64,000 bases of DNA from Albimonas pacifica (GTDB lineage: Bacteria > Pseudomonadota > Alphaproteobacteria > Rhodobacterales > Rhodobacteraceae), in NCBI RefSeq assembly GCF_900113695.1, contig NZ_FOQH01000014.1:39015-103014 (forward strand), written 5' to 3'. Positions 43,859 through 53,495 of this stretch are shown piece after piece. Position 1 is the first letter of the stretch; each line of letters begins with the position of its first letter. The translations under genes and the position numbers were made by a program. The notes beneath the pieces are model-generated. The model was given only the letters and a program-made list of their open reading frames with translations. It ran no database searches and was not told where the DNA came from.

Positions 43859-45544
43859 TCAGAGGACGAACCAGCTCTCGACGGCCGTGCCGCCGGTCGC
43901 GAGCTCGACGACGAGGTCGGCCGCGCCGTCGCCGTCCACGTCGCCCTCGATCCGCTGCACGCGGCCCAGGTCCACGGCCCGCAGCTCCCCCGCGTCGCCC
44001 GAGAAGGCGGCGTAGCCGATGAAGCCGAAGGCGTCGTCCTCGGCGCTGGAGGCGTCGGCGTCGATCCGGGCGAGGTGCACGAGGTCGCCCAGGCGCGCCC
44101 GGAAATCCTCGACCACGTCCACGACCTCGGCGTCCGGCGCCATGAAGACGAAGCGGTCCGCGCCCTCGCCGCCGATCATGCGGTCCGCGCCGCGGCCGCC
44201 GACCAGCCGGTCGTCGCCGTCGCCGCCGTCCATCGCGTCGGCGCCGAAGCCGCCGGCCATGCGGTCGTTCCCGTCGCCGCCGAACATCCGGTCGGCGCCG
44301 CCGCCGCGGTAGAGGACGTCGTCCCCCCGGCCGCCGCGCATCACGTCCTCGCCGCGCCCGCCGTCGAGCGTGTCGTCGCCGGCGTTGGCCTTGAGGATGT
44401 CGTCCCCGTCGCCGCCCTCGAGCGTGTCGTCGCCGCCGTAGCCGATGATCGTGTCGTCGCCGCCCCAGCCGGCCAGGAGGTCGGCCGTGGGGCCGCCGAG
44501 GATCAGCTCGTCCTCGTCGCCGGGGGCCTCGACCTGTTCGGCGCCCACGAACTCGTGCAGCACGTAGATCGCGGCGCGGTGGTCCTCGACGGACTGCGCC
44601 CAGTCGTTGACGCCGGCCGAGGTTGCGGGAACCCGCTCGTAGCCCAGCCCGTCGGGCGTCAGGGCCAGCGCCTCGTCCACCCAGTCGACGCCGCTGCCGA
44701 CGTCGTTGATGCCGTCGCCGTTGCGGTCCCGGCCCCAGGCGAGGTCGTAGAGCGTGCGCGTCACCGCCTCGAGGTCCGAGGGGTCGCCGTCGATGTCCTG
44801 GTACCAGCGCACCCAGACGTCGCCGAAGGTCGCCTTGCGGTCGTAGTCGAAGGCCTCGCCGCCGTCCTGGAGGAAGCTGTAGTAGTCCACCGTCGTGGTC
44901 GGGCCGGAGCTGTCGACCTCGTTGACCTCCATCAGCGTGTGGGCGGTCAGCACCGCGTCGATGTCGACCGGCACGAACTTGTTGAACACGCCCGCCAGCA
45001 GGCCGGTGGGGTTCCAGCCCGTGGCCAGCAGGTCCTGCAGCTTCGCAGGCAGCTCGGAGGCGTTGGCCTGCGCCTCGGTCCACGAGGTCGCGCCGCCCGC
45101 CGTCATGATCAGCTTGTAGAGGGCCAGACACTCCCGCGGGCTGTCGATCAGCACGCCGTCGACCGCGATGCGCCCGCTCGGGTCGGCCGCGATCTCGGTC
45201 CCGGCCTCGATCTTGCCGAGCGCCTCGTCCAGCGCGTTCTCGACCACCGAGTCGGGGGAGCGGATGATGTTCGCCCGCTCCAGCTCGACCTCCTGCACGT
45301 AGGGCTCGAGCGCGGGGGGGACTTCCCAGTCGCCCTCGGTCCCCTCCACCAGGTGGATGGGGAACAGCTCGCCCGTCTCGGGGTTCCAGCCGATCGGAAT
45401 CGGCTGGCCGTTCTCGTCCAGCACGGGCGCGCCGTCGCCGCCGCCGTCCGACGGGTCGAAGTCGCGCGTCAGCACCCAAAGGTCGCCGTAGAGGTCGCCC
45501 GTCCCGCCGGAGCCGCCCGAGCCGTGAGAGGCCGTATCAACCAT
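43859..45544 (-). CDS. RTX protein with serralysin-type C-terminal domain
   Basis: A 561-residue acidic protein. The first ~310 residues are not recognised and lack a zinc-protease motif. About residues 330-460 carry some 13 GGxGxDxL nonapeptides (WGGDDTIIGYGGDDTLEGG and onward). The C-terminal ~100 residues resemble the peptidase M10 C-terminal domain (ADRFVFMA, DVVEDFRARLGDLVHL, DDAFGFIGYAAFSGDAGEL). These features mark a type I-secreted, Ca2+-binding protein. The ATG chosen has TGAGGA close by; ATGs 12-15 bp upstream are possible. A candidate FNR box lies upstream. Confidence 0.82.
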   Translation of the reverse strand: MVDTASHGSGGSGGTGDLYGDLWVLTRDFDPSDGGGDGAPVLDENGQPIPIGWNPETGELFPIHLVEGTEGDWEVPPALEPYVQEVELERANIIRSPDSVVENALDEALGKIEAGTEIAADPSGRIAVDGVLIDSPRECLALYKLIMTAGGATSWTEAQANASELPAKLQDLLATGWNPTGLLAGVFNKFVPVDIDAVLTAHTLMEVNEVDSSGPTTTVDYYSFLQDGGEAFDYDRKATFGDVWVRWYQDIDGDPSDLEAVTRTLYDLAWGRDRNGDGINDVGSGVDWVDEALALTPDGLGYERVPATSAGVNDWAQSVEDHRAAIYVLHEFVGAEQVEAPGDEDELILGGPTADLLAGWGGDDTIIGYGGDDTLEGGDGDDILKANAGDDTLDGGRGEDVMRGGRGDDVLYRGGGADRMFGGDGNDRMAGGFGADAMDGGDGDDRLVGGRGADRMIGGEGADRFVFMAPDAEVVDVVEDFRARLGDLVHLARIDADASSAEDDAFGFIGYAAFSGDAGELRAVDLGRVQRIEGDVDGDGAADLVVELATGGTAVESWFVL

Positions 45545-45620
45545 GATCCTCACCATCATTTTTCGGGACGCCGTCGCGGGTCCCTTTGGCTGCATCCTGC
45601 CGACGGCGGCGAGTCGCGCC

Positions 45621-45634
45621 TTGATTCATGTCAA
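45621..45634. promoter_or_regulatory. Candidate FNR-type box
   Basis: TTGATTCATGTCAA (TTGAT-N4-GTCAA) lies between the RTX gene (start 45544, minus) and the acyl-CoA synthetase gene (start 45752, plus). At -41.5 it would give a 42-nt leader for the RTX gene or an 83-nt leader for the synthetase. Confidence 0.5.
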
Positions 45635-45751
45635 AACCGGAATGTGTTTCCCGGAAACCGTGCGGGCAGGGGGCGGAGGGGGGCGGCGACCCTTGCCATC
45701 GCGGGCCGGCGGGAGTGTATTCGGGGCCAAGCCTGTCCAGGGAGGACGCCC

Positions 45752-47398
45752 ATGACCTCGCCCTTCGCCCTCGGTCTCGAGCGCAACCGCGCCAACCACC
45801 GACCCCTCACGCCGCTGAGCCTGCTCGACCGGGCCGCCGACGCCTTCCCCGAGCACGTGGCGGTGATCAACGGCGACGAGCGACGCTCCTACGCCGAGCT
45901 GCGGGCGCGCGCGCGCCGGCTGGCCTCAGCGCTGGAGGGGATGGGGATCGGGCGGGACGACGTGGTCTCGGCGCTCTTGTTCAACACGCCGGCGATGCTG
46001 GAGTGCCACTACGGCCCCGCGATGATCGGCGCGGTGCTCAACGCGGTGAACACGCGGCTGGATGCGGCGGGGATCGCCTTCATCCTCGACCATGCCGAGG
46101 CCAAGGTGCTGATCGTGGACGCCGAGCTGGTCCCGCTCGCGAAGGAGGCGCTGTCGCGCGCCTCGGTCAGCCCGCGGGTGATCGCCTATCGCGACCCGGC
46201 CGCGCCGGAGACCCATGAGGCCGCCGGCGACTGGGAGGATTACGACGCCTTCATCGGCGCCGGCGATCCGGGCTTCGAGGGGCCGGGGCCGGGCGACGAG
46301 TGGGACGCGATCGCGCTGAACTACACCTCCGGCACCACGGGCGATCCCAAGGGGGTGGTCTACCACCACCGCGGCGCGATGCTGCTGGCCACGGGGAACG
46401 TGATCCATTCCGGCATGGGCCAGCACCCGGTCTACCTGTGGACGCTGCCGATGTTCCACTGCAACGGCTGGTGCTTCCCCTGGACGATCTCGGCGAAGGC
46501 CGGGACGCATGTGTGCCTGCGCGCGGTGCGCGCGAAGCCGATCTTCGAGGCGATCGCCGAGCATGGCGTGACCCACATGTGCGGCGCGCCCATCGTGATG
46601 TCGACGCTGCTCAACGCGCCCGAGGCCGACAAGCGCCCGCTGCCCCATGCGGTCGAGTTCCTGACCGCCGCCGCGCCCCCGCCCGAGGCGACGCTCGCCG
46701 CAATGGCCGAGGCGGGCTTCAAGGTCACCCATGTCTACGGCCTGACCGAGGTCTACGGCCCCGCCGTGATCAACGAGTGGAAGCCCGAGTGGGACGCCCT
46801 GCCGGCGAAGGAGCAGGCCCGCCTGAAGGCCCGCCAGGGGATCCGCTACGCAGCCCTCGAGGCGCTGGACGTGCTGGACCCCAGGACCATGGCCCCGGTC
46901 CCCGCCGACGGCGAGACCATGGGCGAGGTCGCCTTCGCCGGCAACGTCGTGATGAAGGGCTACTTCAAGAACCCCTCCGCGACCGAGAAGGCGCTGAAGG
47001 GCGGCTGGTTCTGGTCCGGCGATCTGGCGGTCAAGCATCCCGACGGGTGGATCCAGCTCAAGGACCGCTCGAAGGACATCATCATCTCGGGCGGCGAGAA
47101 CATCTCCTCGATCGAGGTCGAGGAGACGCTCTATCGCCACCCCGCCGTCGCCATGTGCGCGGTGGTGGCCCTGCCGGACGAGAAATGGGGCGAGACGCCC
47201 TGCGCCTTCGTCGAGCTGCGCGAGGGGCGCGAGGCGACGGAGGCGGAGATCGTCGCCCATTGCCGGGCCGAGCTCGCCCACTTCAAGGCGCCGCGCAAGG
47301 TGATCTTCGGGGAGCTTCCCAAGACCTCCACCGGCAAGGTTCAGAAGTTCGCCCTGCGCGAGCAGGCGAAGGCGATGGCCGAGCGCGGCGCCGCCTGA
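45752..47398 (+). CDS. Acyl-CoA synthetase (AMP-forming)
   Basis: A 548-residue ANL-family ligase. The ATP-binding P-loop is YTSGTTGDPKGVVYHHRG. The adenylate site YGLTEVYG, the hinge GDLAVKHPDGW and the C-terminal catalytic Lys in PKTSTGKVQKF are present. FHCNGWCFPW is typical of medium/long-chain and 3-methylmercaptopropionate CoA ligases (DmdB-like). It activates a carboxylic acid to its CoA thioester. Ribosome-binding site AGGGAGGAC. Substrate cannot be fixed. Confidence 0.92.
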   Translation: MTSPFALGLERNRANHRPLTPLSLLDRAADAFPEHVAVINGDERRSYAELRARARRLASALEGMGIGRDDVVSALLFNTPAMLECHYGPAMIGAVLNAVNTRLDAAGIAFILDHAEAKVLIVDAELVPLAKEALSRASVSPRVIAYRDPAAPETHEAAGDWEDYDAFIGAGDPGFEGPGPGDEWDAIALNYTSGTTGDPKGVVYHHRGAMLLATGNVIHSGMGQHPVYLWTLPMFHCNGWCFPWTISAKAGTHVCLRAVRAKPIFEAIAEHGVTHMCGAPIVMSTLLNAPEADKRPLPHAVEFLTAAAPPPEATLAAMAEAGFKVTHVYGLTEVYGPAVINEWKPEWDALPAKEQARLKARQGIRYAALEALDVLDPRTMAPVPADGETMGEVAFAGNVVMKGYFKNPSATEKALKGGWFWSGDLAVKHPDGWIQLKDRSKDIIISGGENISSIEVEETLYRHPAVAMCAVVALPDEKWGETPCAFVELREGREATEAEIVAHCRAELAHFKAPRKVIFGELPKTSTGKVQKFALREQAKAMAERGAA

Positions 47399-47471
47399 GC
47401 CCGCCCGCGGCGGCGCGCGCCCCGCGGTCCTGCGCGGGACGCGGGGCGAACAGGGCAGGGGGGCCGGCCGG

Positions 47472-48299
47472 ATGCGCGAGCGCGACGAGGACCAGGACGA
47501 GGACGCGCCCCCGGGGCGGCTGGGGCGGCTGCGCCTGCGGCTCTATTCGCAGCTCGATTCCGACGGCTGGCATGGCGAGCTGATGTCGCCGCTGAACTCG
47601 GCGGTGGCGGGGATGGTGGCGCTGTCCTGCCTCGCCGCCGCCCTGCTGACCGAGCCGGCGCTGGCGGGGCTGCATCCCTGGCTGGTGCGGCTGCTGACGG
47701 TCTGCGCGGTCTTCTTCACCGTGGAATTCGCCGGCCGGGTCTGGGTGAAGCCCGAGAGCCCGCACTGGCGCGCGCTGGGCTGGCGCTCGCTGCGGGGGCC
47801 GACGGGGTGGCACGCCTCGCTGGACCTGCTGGCGCTGGCGGGCATCTGGATCGAGGTGGCGACGGGGGCGGGCTACGGCCTCTCGGCGATGCTGCGGCTG
47901 CTGCGGCTGCTGAGGGTGTTCGTCTCGGGGTCCGACACCGCCATGGCGCGGGCGGCGCGGGAGGTGACGCGCGCGGTGCACGAGCGGCGGCTGGAGCTGG
48001 CGGTCAGCTTCACGGTGGCGGGCCTGGTGCTGATGGCGGCCTCCATCGCGATGTACGTGGCCGAGCGGGCGGTGCAGCCGGAGGTCTTCGGCTCGATCCC
48101 GCGGGCGATGTGGTGGTCGGTGGTGACGCTGACCACGGTGGGCTACGGCGACGCGACGCCGGTGACGGCGGCGGGGCGGGTGATCGCGGGGCTGACGGCG
48201 CTGTTCTCGGTGGCGCTGGTGGCGCTGCCGGCGGGCATCATGGCCGCGGCCTTCTCCGACGCGCTGCAGCGTGCGCGGCGGCGGCGGGACCCCGACTGA
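47472..48299 (+). CDS. Voltage-gated-type potassium channel
   Basis: A 275-residue ion transporter with six predicted membrane segments. The selectivity filter is TVGYGD (LTTVGYGDATP) before the last segment. An S4-like helix with regular Arg residues (AMLRLLRLLRVF) suggests a voltage sensor. The N terminus is highly acidic. It conducts K+ across the inner membrane. It follows the acyl-CoA synthetase by 73 bp, but a functional link is not evident. Confidence 0.9.
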   Translation: MRERDEDQDEDAPPGRLGRLRLRLYSQLDSDGWHGELMSPLNSAVAGMVALSCLAAALLTEPALAGLHPWLVRLLTVCAVFFTVEFAGRVWVKPESPHWRALGWRSLRGPTGWHASLDLLALAGIWIEVATGAGYGLSAMLRLLRLLRVFVSGSDTAMARAAREVTRAVHERRLELAVSFTVAGLVLMAASIAMYVAERAVQPEVFGSIPRAMWWSVVTLTTVGYGDATPVTAAGRVIAGLTALFSVALVALPAGIMAAAFSDALQRARRRRDPD

Positions 48300-48354
48300 G
48301 GCCGACCCCCGGGCCGGGGCCGGCCGGGCAGGGCGGGGGCGCCCCGGCCTCCGC

Positions 48355-49263
48355 TCAGCTTCCGGGGCGCGGGGCCGGGGGCGTGTCGACGGGGCCCTGG
48401 GCCACCGTCCGGGCGCCGGGCTTGGGGGGCGCGTCGGGGGCGGGCGCGGGCGTCGGCGAGGCCACGGGCGCGGTCGCCGCGAGGCGCAGCTCGGCCTCTC
48501 CCGGCGCGTCGCCGTTGCCTTCCTTCAGCGCGGTCACCACCCGGGCCAGATGCGCGAGCTTGGCGCCGTCGCGCATCGAGGAGCTGTCGAAGACCCCCAG
48601 CGAGGCGATGGTGGCGCGCTGGTTGATCTCGGTGAAGGCTCGCCAGAAGCGCTCGCCCAGGATCGGCACCGCGTTGCGGCCCTTGTCCTCGACCAGCACG
48701 TAGAGCGTGTCGCCCACCTGGCGCGACTCGACGATCTTCACCGCCGAGGCGTCGCCGCCGAGACCGGCGGAGGTGCGCCCGTCCTCGGAGCGCAGGAACG
48801 CCTCGAGCGCCTTGAACCCCGCCTCGGGCGCGCTCTCGAACAGGGGCTGGGCGCCGATGGAGAGGGTCACCAGCCCGTCCACCAGCGCCGGCTGGGCGAT
48901 GGGCTGGTCGGGGGCGGCGTCGGGCGCGGTCAGCGCGTCGGCGGCGCCGGCGAGCGCGCAGTCCTCGATCAGCACGAAGGCCGCGGCGCCCTGGGGGCGG
49001 ACCGAGTCGGGGTCGACGCAGAAGCCGGTGGGGGGCGTGATCACCACCGTCCGCCCGCCCGCCTGCACCGCGGCGGCGGCGTCGGCGGGGGGCGTCTGGC
49101 CGGGCTTGGGCGCCCCCGGCGGCACGCAGCCGGCGAGCGCGAGCGCGGCGGCGCCCAGAAGCAACGCAGGGAGAGGCCGGCCGCGGCGCAGGGCGCCGCG
49201 GACGACGGGACGCAGGGGGGCCGGGGTCACGCGGGGGTCCGGGTCACAGGTCGGCGTAGACAT
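48355..49263 (-). CDS. Hypothetical lipoprotein, overlapping ilvD
   Basis: A 302-residue protein with a lipoprotein signal whose lipobox is LAGC (Cys near residue 46). The family is not recognised; the mature part is a single domain with a Pro/Ala-rich tail. It begins 20 bp inside the 3' end of ilvD in another frame, so it is likely co-transcribed. A GTG at 49230 is an alternative start closer to the signal peptide and would remove the overlap. Confidence 0.75.
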   Translation of the reverse strand: MSTPTCDPDPRVTPAPLRPVVRGALRRGRPLPALLLGAAALALAGCVPPGAPKPGQTPPADAAAAVQAGGRTVVITPPTGFCVDPDSVRPQGAAAFVLIEDCALAGAADALTAPDAAPDQPIAQPALVDGLVTLSIGAQPLFESAPEAGFKALEAFLRSEDGRTSAGLGGDASAVKIVESRQVGDTLYVLVEDKGRNAVPILGERFWRAFTEINQRATIASLGVFDSSSMRDGAKLAHLARVVTALKEGNGDAPGEAELRLAATAPVASPTPAPAPDAPPKPGARTVAQGPVDTPPAPRPGS

Positions 49264-50977
49264 GCGTCTCTGCGGCGCCGCCCGGATGGGTGACCGCGCC
49301 GTAGCGGGCCGAGCCCACCAGTTTCGCGTATTTCCAAAGCGCCCCCGTGGCGTAGTTCGTGGGACGGGGCCCGGGCCATTCGGCCTTGCGCGCCGCCAGT
49401 TCCTCGTCCGAGAGATCGACCGAGAGCACGCCCTCGATCGCGTCGATGGTGATCATGTCGCCGGTGCGCAGCAGGGCGATGGGACCGCCGTGGGCGGCCT
49501 CCGGCCCGACATGGCCCACGCAGAAGCCGCGCGTGGCGCCCGAGAAGCGCCCGTCGGTGATCAGCGCCACCTTCTTGCCCATCCCCTGGCCGGAGAGGGC
49601 GGCGGTGGTGGCCAGCATCTCGCGCATGCCGGGGCCGCCGGCGGGGCCCTCGTTGCGGATCACGATGACCTCGCCTTCCTTGTAGGAGCGCGCCTTGACG
49701 GCGGCGTAGGCGTCCTCCTCGCATTCGAAGACGCGGGCGGGGCCGGTGAAGACCTGGTTCTCGGCCGCGATGCCCGCGACCTTCACGATCGCCCCGTCGG
49801 GCGCGAGGTTGCCCTTCAGGCCGACCACGCCGCCGGTGGGGGTGATCGGGGTCTCGATGGGATGGATGACGCGGCCGTCGGGCTTGCCGGTCACCTCCTC
49901 GAGGTTCTCGCCCATGGTCTTGCCGGTCACCGTCGGGCAGTCGAGGTGCAGGAGGCCGGCTTTCGCCAGCTCCTTGAGCACGATCGGCACGCCGCCGGCC
50001 TCGTAGAGGTCCTTGGCCACGTAGCGGCCGCCGGGGACCAGGTCGACGAAATAGGGGGTCGAGCGGAAGATCTCGCAGACGTCGTCGAGGGTGAACTCGA
50101 TCCCCGCCTCGTGGGCGATGGCGGGCAGGTGCAGGCCGCCGTTGGTCGACCCGCCGGTGCAGGCGACCACGCGGGCGGCGTTCTCGAGGCTCTTGCGGGT
50201 GACGATGTCGCGCGGGCGCAGGTTGGAGTGGACCAGCGCCATCACCGCGCGGCCCGAAGCCTCGCAGAACTGGTCGCGGCTTTCGTAGGGGGCCGGGGCG
50301 CCCGACGAGAGCGGCAGGGCGAGGCCGATGGCCTCGGAGACGCAGGCCATGGTGTTGGCGGTGAACTGGCCGCCGCAGGCGCCGGCCGAGGGGCAGGCGG
50401 CGCGCTCGATCAGGGTCAGCTCGGCGTCGGAGATCTCTCCGGCCTGGTGTTTTCCCACCGCCTCGAAGACGTCCTGGACGGTGAGGTCGCGGCCGTCGAG
50501 GCGGCCGGGCAGGATCGAGCCGCCGTAGACGAAGACCGAGGGCACGTTCAGGCGGACCATCGCCATCATCATCCCGGGCAGGGACTTGTCGCAGCCCGCG
50601 AGGCCGACCAGCGCGTCGTAGGCGTGGCCGCGCATGGTGAGTTCGACCGTGTCGGCGATCGCCTCGCGGCTGGCGAGCGAGGAGCGCATGCCCTCGTGGC
50701 CCATGGCGATGCCGTCGGTCACGGTGATGGTGGTGAATTCGCGGGGCGTGCCGCCCGCCTCCTTCACGCCGAGCTTCGCCGCCTGCGCCTGGCGCGAAAG
50801 GGCGATGTTGCACGGCGCGGCCTCGTTCCAGCACGAGGCGACGCCGACGAAGGGACGGTGGATCTCCTCGTCCGAAAGCCCCATGGCGTGGAAGAAGGAG
50901 CGGTTGGGCGCGCGCTCGGGCCCCTCGGTCACGTGGCGCGAGGGCAGGCGGCTCTTCAGGCTGGTCTTGGCGTCCAT
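49244..50977 (-). CDS. ilvD: Dihydroxy-acid dehydratase
   Basis: A 577-residue Fe-S enzyme of valine/isoleucine/pantothenate synthesis. Key segments are [25 protein letters not shown] and [17 protein letters not shown] (cluster Cys), and [14 protein letters not shown] near the C terminus. The chosen ATG gives [19 protein letters not shown], the usual N terminus; the longer frame upstream is rejected. The ribosome-binding site is weak. It converts 2,3-dihydroxy acids to 2-keto acids. Confidence 0.95.
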   Translation of the reverse strand: MDAKTSLKSRLPSRHVTEGPERAPNRSFFHAMGLSDEEIHRPFVGVASCWNEAAPCNIALSRQAQAAKLGVKEAGGTPREFTTITVTDGIAMGHEGMRSSLASREAIADTVELTMRGHAYDALVGLAGCDKSLPGMMMAMVRLNVPSVFVYGGSILPGRLDGRDLTVQDVFEAVGKHQAGEISDAELTLIERAACPSAGACGGQFTANTMACVSEAIGLALPLSSGAPAPYESRDQFCEASGRAVMALVHSNLRPRDIVTRKSLENAARVVACTGGSTNGGLHLPAIAHEAGIEFTLDDVCEIFRSTPYFVDLVPGGRYVAKDLYEAGGVPIVLKELAKAGLLHLDCPTVTGKTMGENLEEVTGKPDGRVIHPIETPITPTGGVVGLKGNLAPDGAIVKVAGIAAENQVFTGPARVFECEEDAYAAVKARSYKEGEVIVIRNEGPAGGPGMREMLATTAALSGQGMGKKVALITDGRFSGATRGFCVGHVGPEAAHGGPIALLRTGDMITIDAIEGVLSVDLSDEELAARKAEWPGPRPTNYATGALWKYAKLVGSARYGAVTHPGGAAETHVYADL

Positions 50978-51295
50978 CGGCTTCGCTGAATGAGAGGCTT
51001 TGGAACGGGGGCCCGAAACGGACGGTATTCCTCCCGGCGGACGGCGGACCCGTCCTTGATGTTTGCGCCGGGACGATACGCGGGCCTCGGCCCTGAGGAA
51101 AGGCCTGCCGCCGGGAGAGTGCGCCGCGGCATCGCGACCGGGGCGATCCGCGGCCAAGAAACGGCGGCCGGAGGGCTCGCGGGTTCTTGTCCGTAACATG
51201 AACAGTTAATGAAGCATTCGACTGGACGGCGCGTCGCCCGGCTCTTATCTTCGCGGAATCGGTCCGGCATGCGGGCCAAGCCGTAGCGGCGAGAC
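50978..51295. other. Divergent intergenic region, ilvD/CPBP protease
   Basis: The part near 51186-51225 is AT-richer (AACATGAACAGTTAATGAAG) and probably holds the promoter of the rightward gene. No attenuator peptide or operator is evident. Confidence 0.5.
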
Positions 51296-52351
51296 ATGAC
51301 TCGATTCACCCACCCGCTCGTGGCCTACGCCGAACCCGCCCTGCGCGGGGCGGGCGTGGTGCGCACGGTCGCGGGGGTCGCGCTGACCGTCGCCTTCGTG
51401 TTCCTGTTCGTGAAGGTGGCCCGGCTGGGCATGGCCGCGGCCCTGCTGGGCCACGACGGCGCCGCCGCGCGGGAGGCGTCGACCGTCCACTCGCCGCTGG
51501 GGGTGCTGCTGACGCTGGGCGCGTTCCTGGCGGTGTGGCCGGCCCTTTGGGTGGTGCTGCCGCTGGTGCACCGCCGCCCGGCCAACACGCTGTTCGGACC
51601 GCAGGGCAAGATCGACTGGCGCCACTTCCGCCTGGGACTGGCGGTGGCGCTGGCGGTCGGGGCGGCGGCCTGGCTGCCGCTGATGCTGGTCGACGGCGGC
51701 GAGATCGAGGTGTTCCCCAACCTCGCCGGCTGGCTGGGGCTGGCGCTGCTCGCGGCCCCCCTGATCTTCGTGCAGTGCGCGGCCGAGGAGATGCTGTTCC
51801 GCGGCTACCTGCTCCAGCAGTTCGCGGCGCGCTCGCTGTCGATCATCGGCTGGTCGGTGGCGCCCTCGATCCTGTTCGGCTTCGCCCACCCGACCGAGGG
51901 GGCCTGGCTGGGCTTCTCCTGGTATCACTTCTTCTTCGGCCTGGTGATGGCGGCGGTGACCTCGCGCACCGCCAACCTGGGCGCGGCCATCGGGCTGCAT
52001 TTCGGGATCAACCTGGTCAACATCGCCTTCGTCTCCCCGCAGGAGCTGGTCTCGGGGCTGGCGCTGTTCGTGGTGCCCCAGACGGTCGACAGCTTCGCGC
52101 CGCGGGTGGCCTACGTGGTGATGATGTTCATCGGCGCCGCCCTCTTCATGGGCTACATGGACTTCCGCTTCCTGCGCGCCTGGCGCGCGGCGAGACGGGC
52201 GGAGAAGGCCGAGCAGCTCGCCCGCGGCGAGCCGGTCGATCCCGCGGCCGACGGTCTCTCGCCCCTGCCGGGCAGCTTCCGGCGGCGGGCCCGCGCCCGC
52301 CCCCCGGCCGGCCCGGAGACCGGCCCCGGCGCGACCGTCCCGGCGGAGTAG
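51296..52351 (+). CDS. CPBP-family intramembrane protease
   Basis: A 351-residue membrane protein of the CAAX-prenyl-protease/bacteriocin-processing (Abi) family. The catalytic motifs are EEMLFRG (in the central membrane segment), FAHP, and a late HFGIN. About eight hydrophobic segments are visible; the C terminus is a charged tail. The family cleaves or binds membrane peptides; the target is unknown. Confidence 0.88.
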   Translation: MTRFTHPLVAYAEPALRGAGVVRTVAGVALTVAFVFLFVKVARLGMAAALLGHDGAAAREASTVHSPLGVLLTLGAFLAVWPALWVVLPLVHRRPANTLFGPQGKIDWRHFRLGLAVALAVGAAAWLPLMLVDGGEIEVFPNLAGWLGLALLAAPLIFVQCAAEEMLFRGYLLQQFAARSLSIIGWSVAPSILFGFAHPTEGAWLGFSWYHFFFGLVMAAVTSRTANLGAAIGLHFGINLVNIAFVSPQELVSGLALFVVPQTVDSFAPRVAYVVMMFIGAALFMGYMDFRFLRAWRAARRAEKAEQLARGEPVDPAADGLSPLPGSFRRRARARPPAGPETGPGATVPAE

Positions 52352-52429
52352 CCCCGCGCGGTTGCGCAATTCCCGTCAGGACGCGGAGGACCCTCCGGCG
52401 CCAGGATCGGCGTCGAGAGGAGATCGCCG

Positions 52430-53329
52430 ATGAAGGACGTCACCCGCGAGAGCTGCCACCGCCGCATCGCCCGCGCGATCGAGCGGCTGAACGCCGACCC
52501 CGCCGATCCCGGCGGCGGCGCGGCGCTGGCCGAGGCGGCCGCCTACTCGCCCTTCCATTTCCTGCGCATCTTCCGGGCCATGGTCGGCGAATCCCCCGCC
52601 GCCGTCGCCCGCCGCCTGCGGCTGGAGCGGGCGGCGCGGGCGCTGCTGGACCCGCAGGCCACGGTGCTGAACGTCGCGCTCGACGCCGGCTACGAGAGCC
52701 CGGAGGCTTTCTCCCGCGCCTTCCGCGCCGCCTACGGCCTCGCCCCGCGCGACTGGCGCGGGCCCTGGCCGCGGCCCGCCTACGCGCCGCCCCTGCCGCC
52801 GGCGCTGCGGCTGGATCCGCGCAGCCTGACCCTCGCCCTCGAACCCCTGCAAGGAGGCACGACCATGGAGGTCCGCGTCGAACCCCGTCCCGCGATGCTG
52901 CTGCTCAAGCGCCGCCACATCGGCCCCTACGACCGCATCTCGCGCGCCTTCGGCGAGCTGGGCGCGCGCGCCGGCGCCGCGGGGCTGGCGCCGGCCGGGC
53001 CGATGATCGGCCTCTACCACGACGACCCCGAGAGCGCGCCGCCCGAGACCCTGCGCGCGGACGCCTGCATCGCGCTCGCCGCCCCGCCGCCCGCCGTGCC
53101 CGAGGGACTGGAGCTGGAGCGTCTGCCCGCCGGGCGCTGGGCGATCCACACCCTGCACGGCCCCTACGCCGGCATTCCCGACGCCTTTCGCCGCCTCTAC
53201 GGCCTGTGGCTGCCCGAAAGCGGGGAGGAGCCGGACGACCGCCCGGCGCTGGAGATCTACCTCGACGAGCCGTCCTCGACCCCCGAGGCGGAGCTGCGCA
53301 CCGAGCTGTGCCTGCCCCTGCGGGGCTGA
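52430..53329 (+). CDS. AraC-family regulator with GyrI-like effector domain
   Basis: A 299-residue regulator. Two HTH motifs occupy residues ~15-105 (LAEAAAYSPFHFLRIFRAMVG and VLNVALDAGYESPEAFSRAFR). The C-terminal half is a GyrI/SbmC-like small-molecule-binding domain (RPAMLLLKRRHIGPYDRI, GLYHDDPES, GRWAIHTLHGPYAGIPDAF). This architecture resembles Rob/SoxS-like multidrug sensors. Ribosome-binding site GAGAGGAGA. Targets are unknown; the upstream CPBP gene is a candidate only by proximity. Confidence 0.9.
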   Translation: MKDVTRESCHRRIARAIERLNADPADPGGGAALAEAAAYSPFHFLRIFRAMVGESPAAVARRLRLERAARALLDPQATVLNVALDAGYESPEAFSRAFRAAYGLAPRDWRGPWPRPAYAPPLPPALRLDPRSLTLALEPLQGGTTMEVRVEPRPAMLLLKRRHIGPYDRISRAFGELGARAGAAGLAPAGPMIGLYHDDPESAPPETLRADACIALAAPPPAVPEGLELERLPAGRWAIHTLHGPYAGIPDAFRRLYGLWLPESGEEPDDRPALEIYLDEPSSTPEAELRTELCLPLRG

Positions 53330-53442
53330 GCGGCGCGCCGGGCCCCGGCGCCGGCGTCGCGCGACGCTCCCCGGCGATCCCCGGCCCGGCGAAGGCGAGC
53401 CTCCGCCGGCGTGACCCGGGCGGCGCCGGGGCCGACAAGCAG

Positions 53443-53475
53443 AAGGGCCCGCGGAGGATCTCTCCGCGGGCCCTT
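53443..53475 (-). terminator. Terminator of pheT
   Basis: A 14-bp perfect stem (AAGGGCCCGCGGAG / CTCCGCGGGCCCTT, 5-nt loop) lies 20 bp after the pheT stop. The minus-strand tail is CTGCTTG. It may also serve the convergent araC-type gene. Confidence 0.75.
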
Positions 53476-53495
53476 GCGCATCGGTCCGGCCGGCC

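Noticed and set aside
42740..45751. Long plus-strand open frame leading into the acyl-CoA synthetase gene
   Set aside because: It is antisense to the SDR and RTX genes and has repeat-shadow composition. The synthetase begins at 45752 with AGGGAGGAC upstream.
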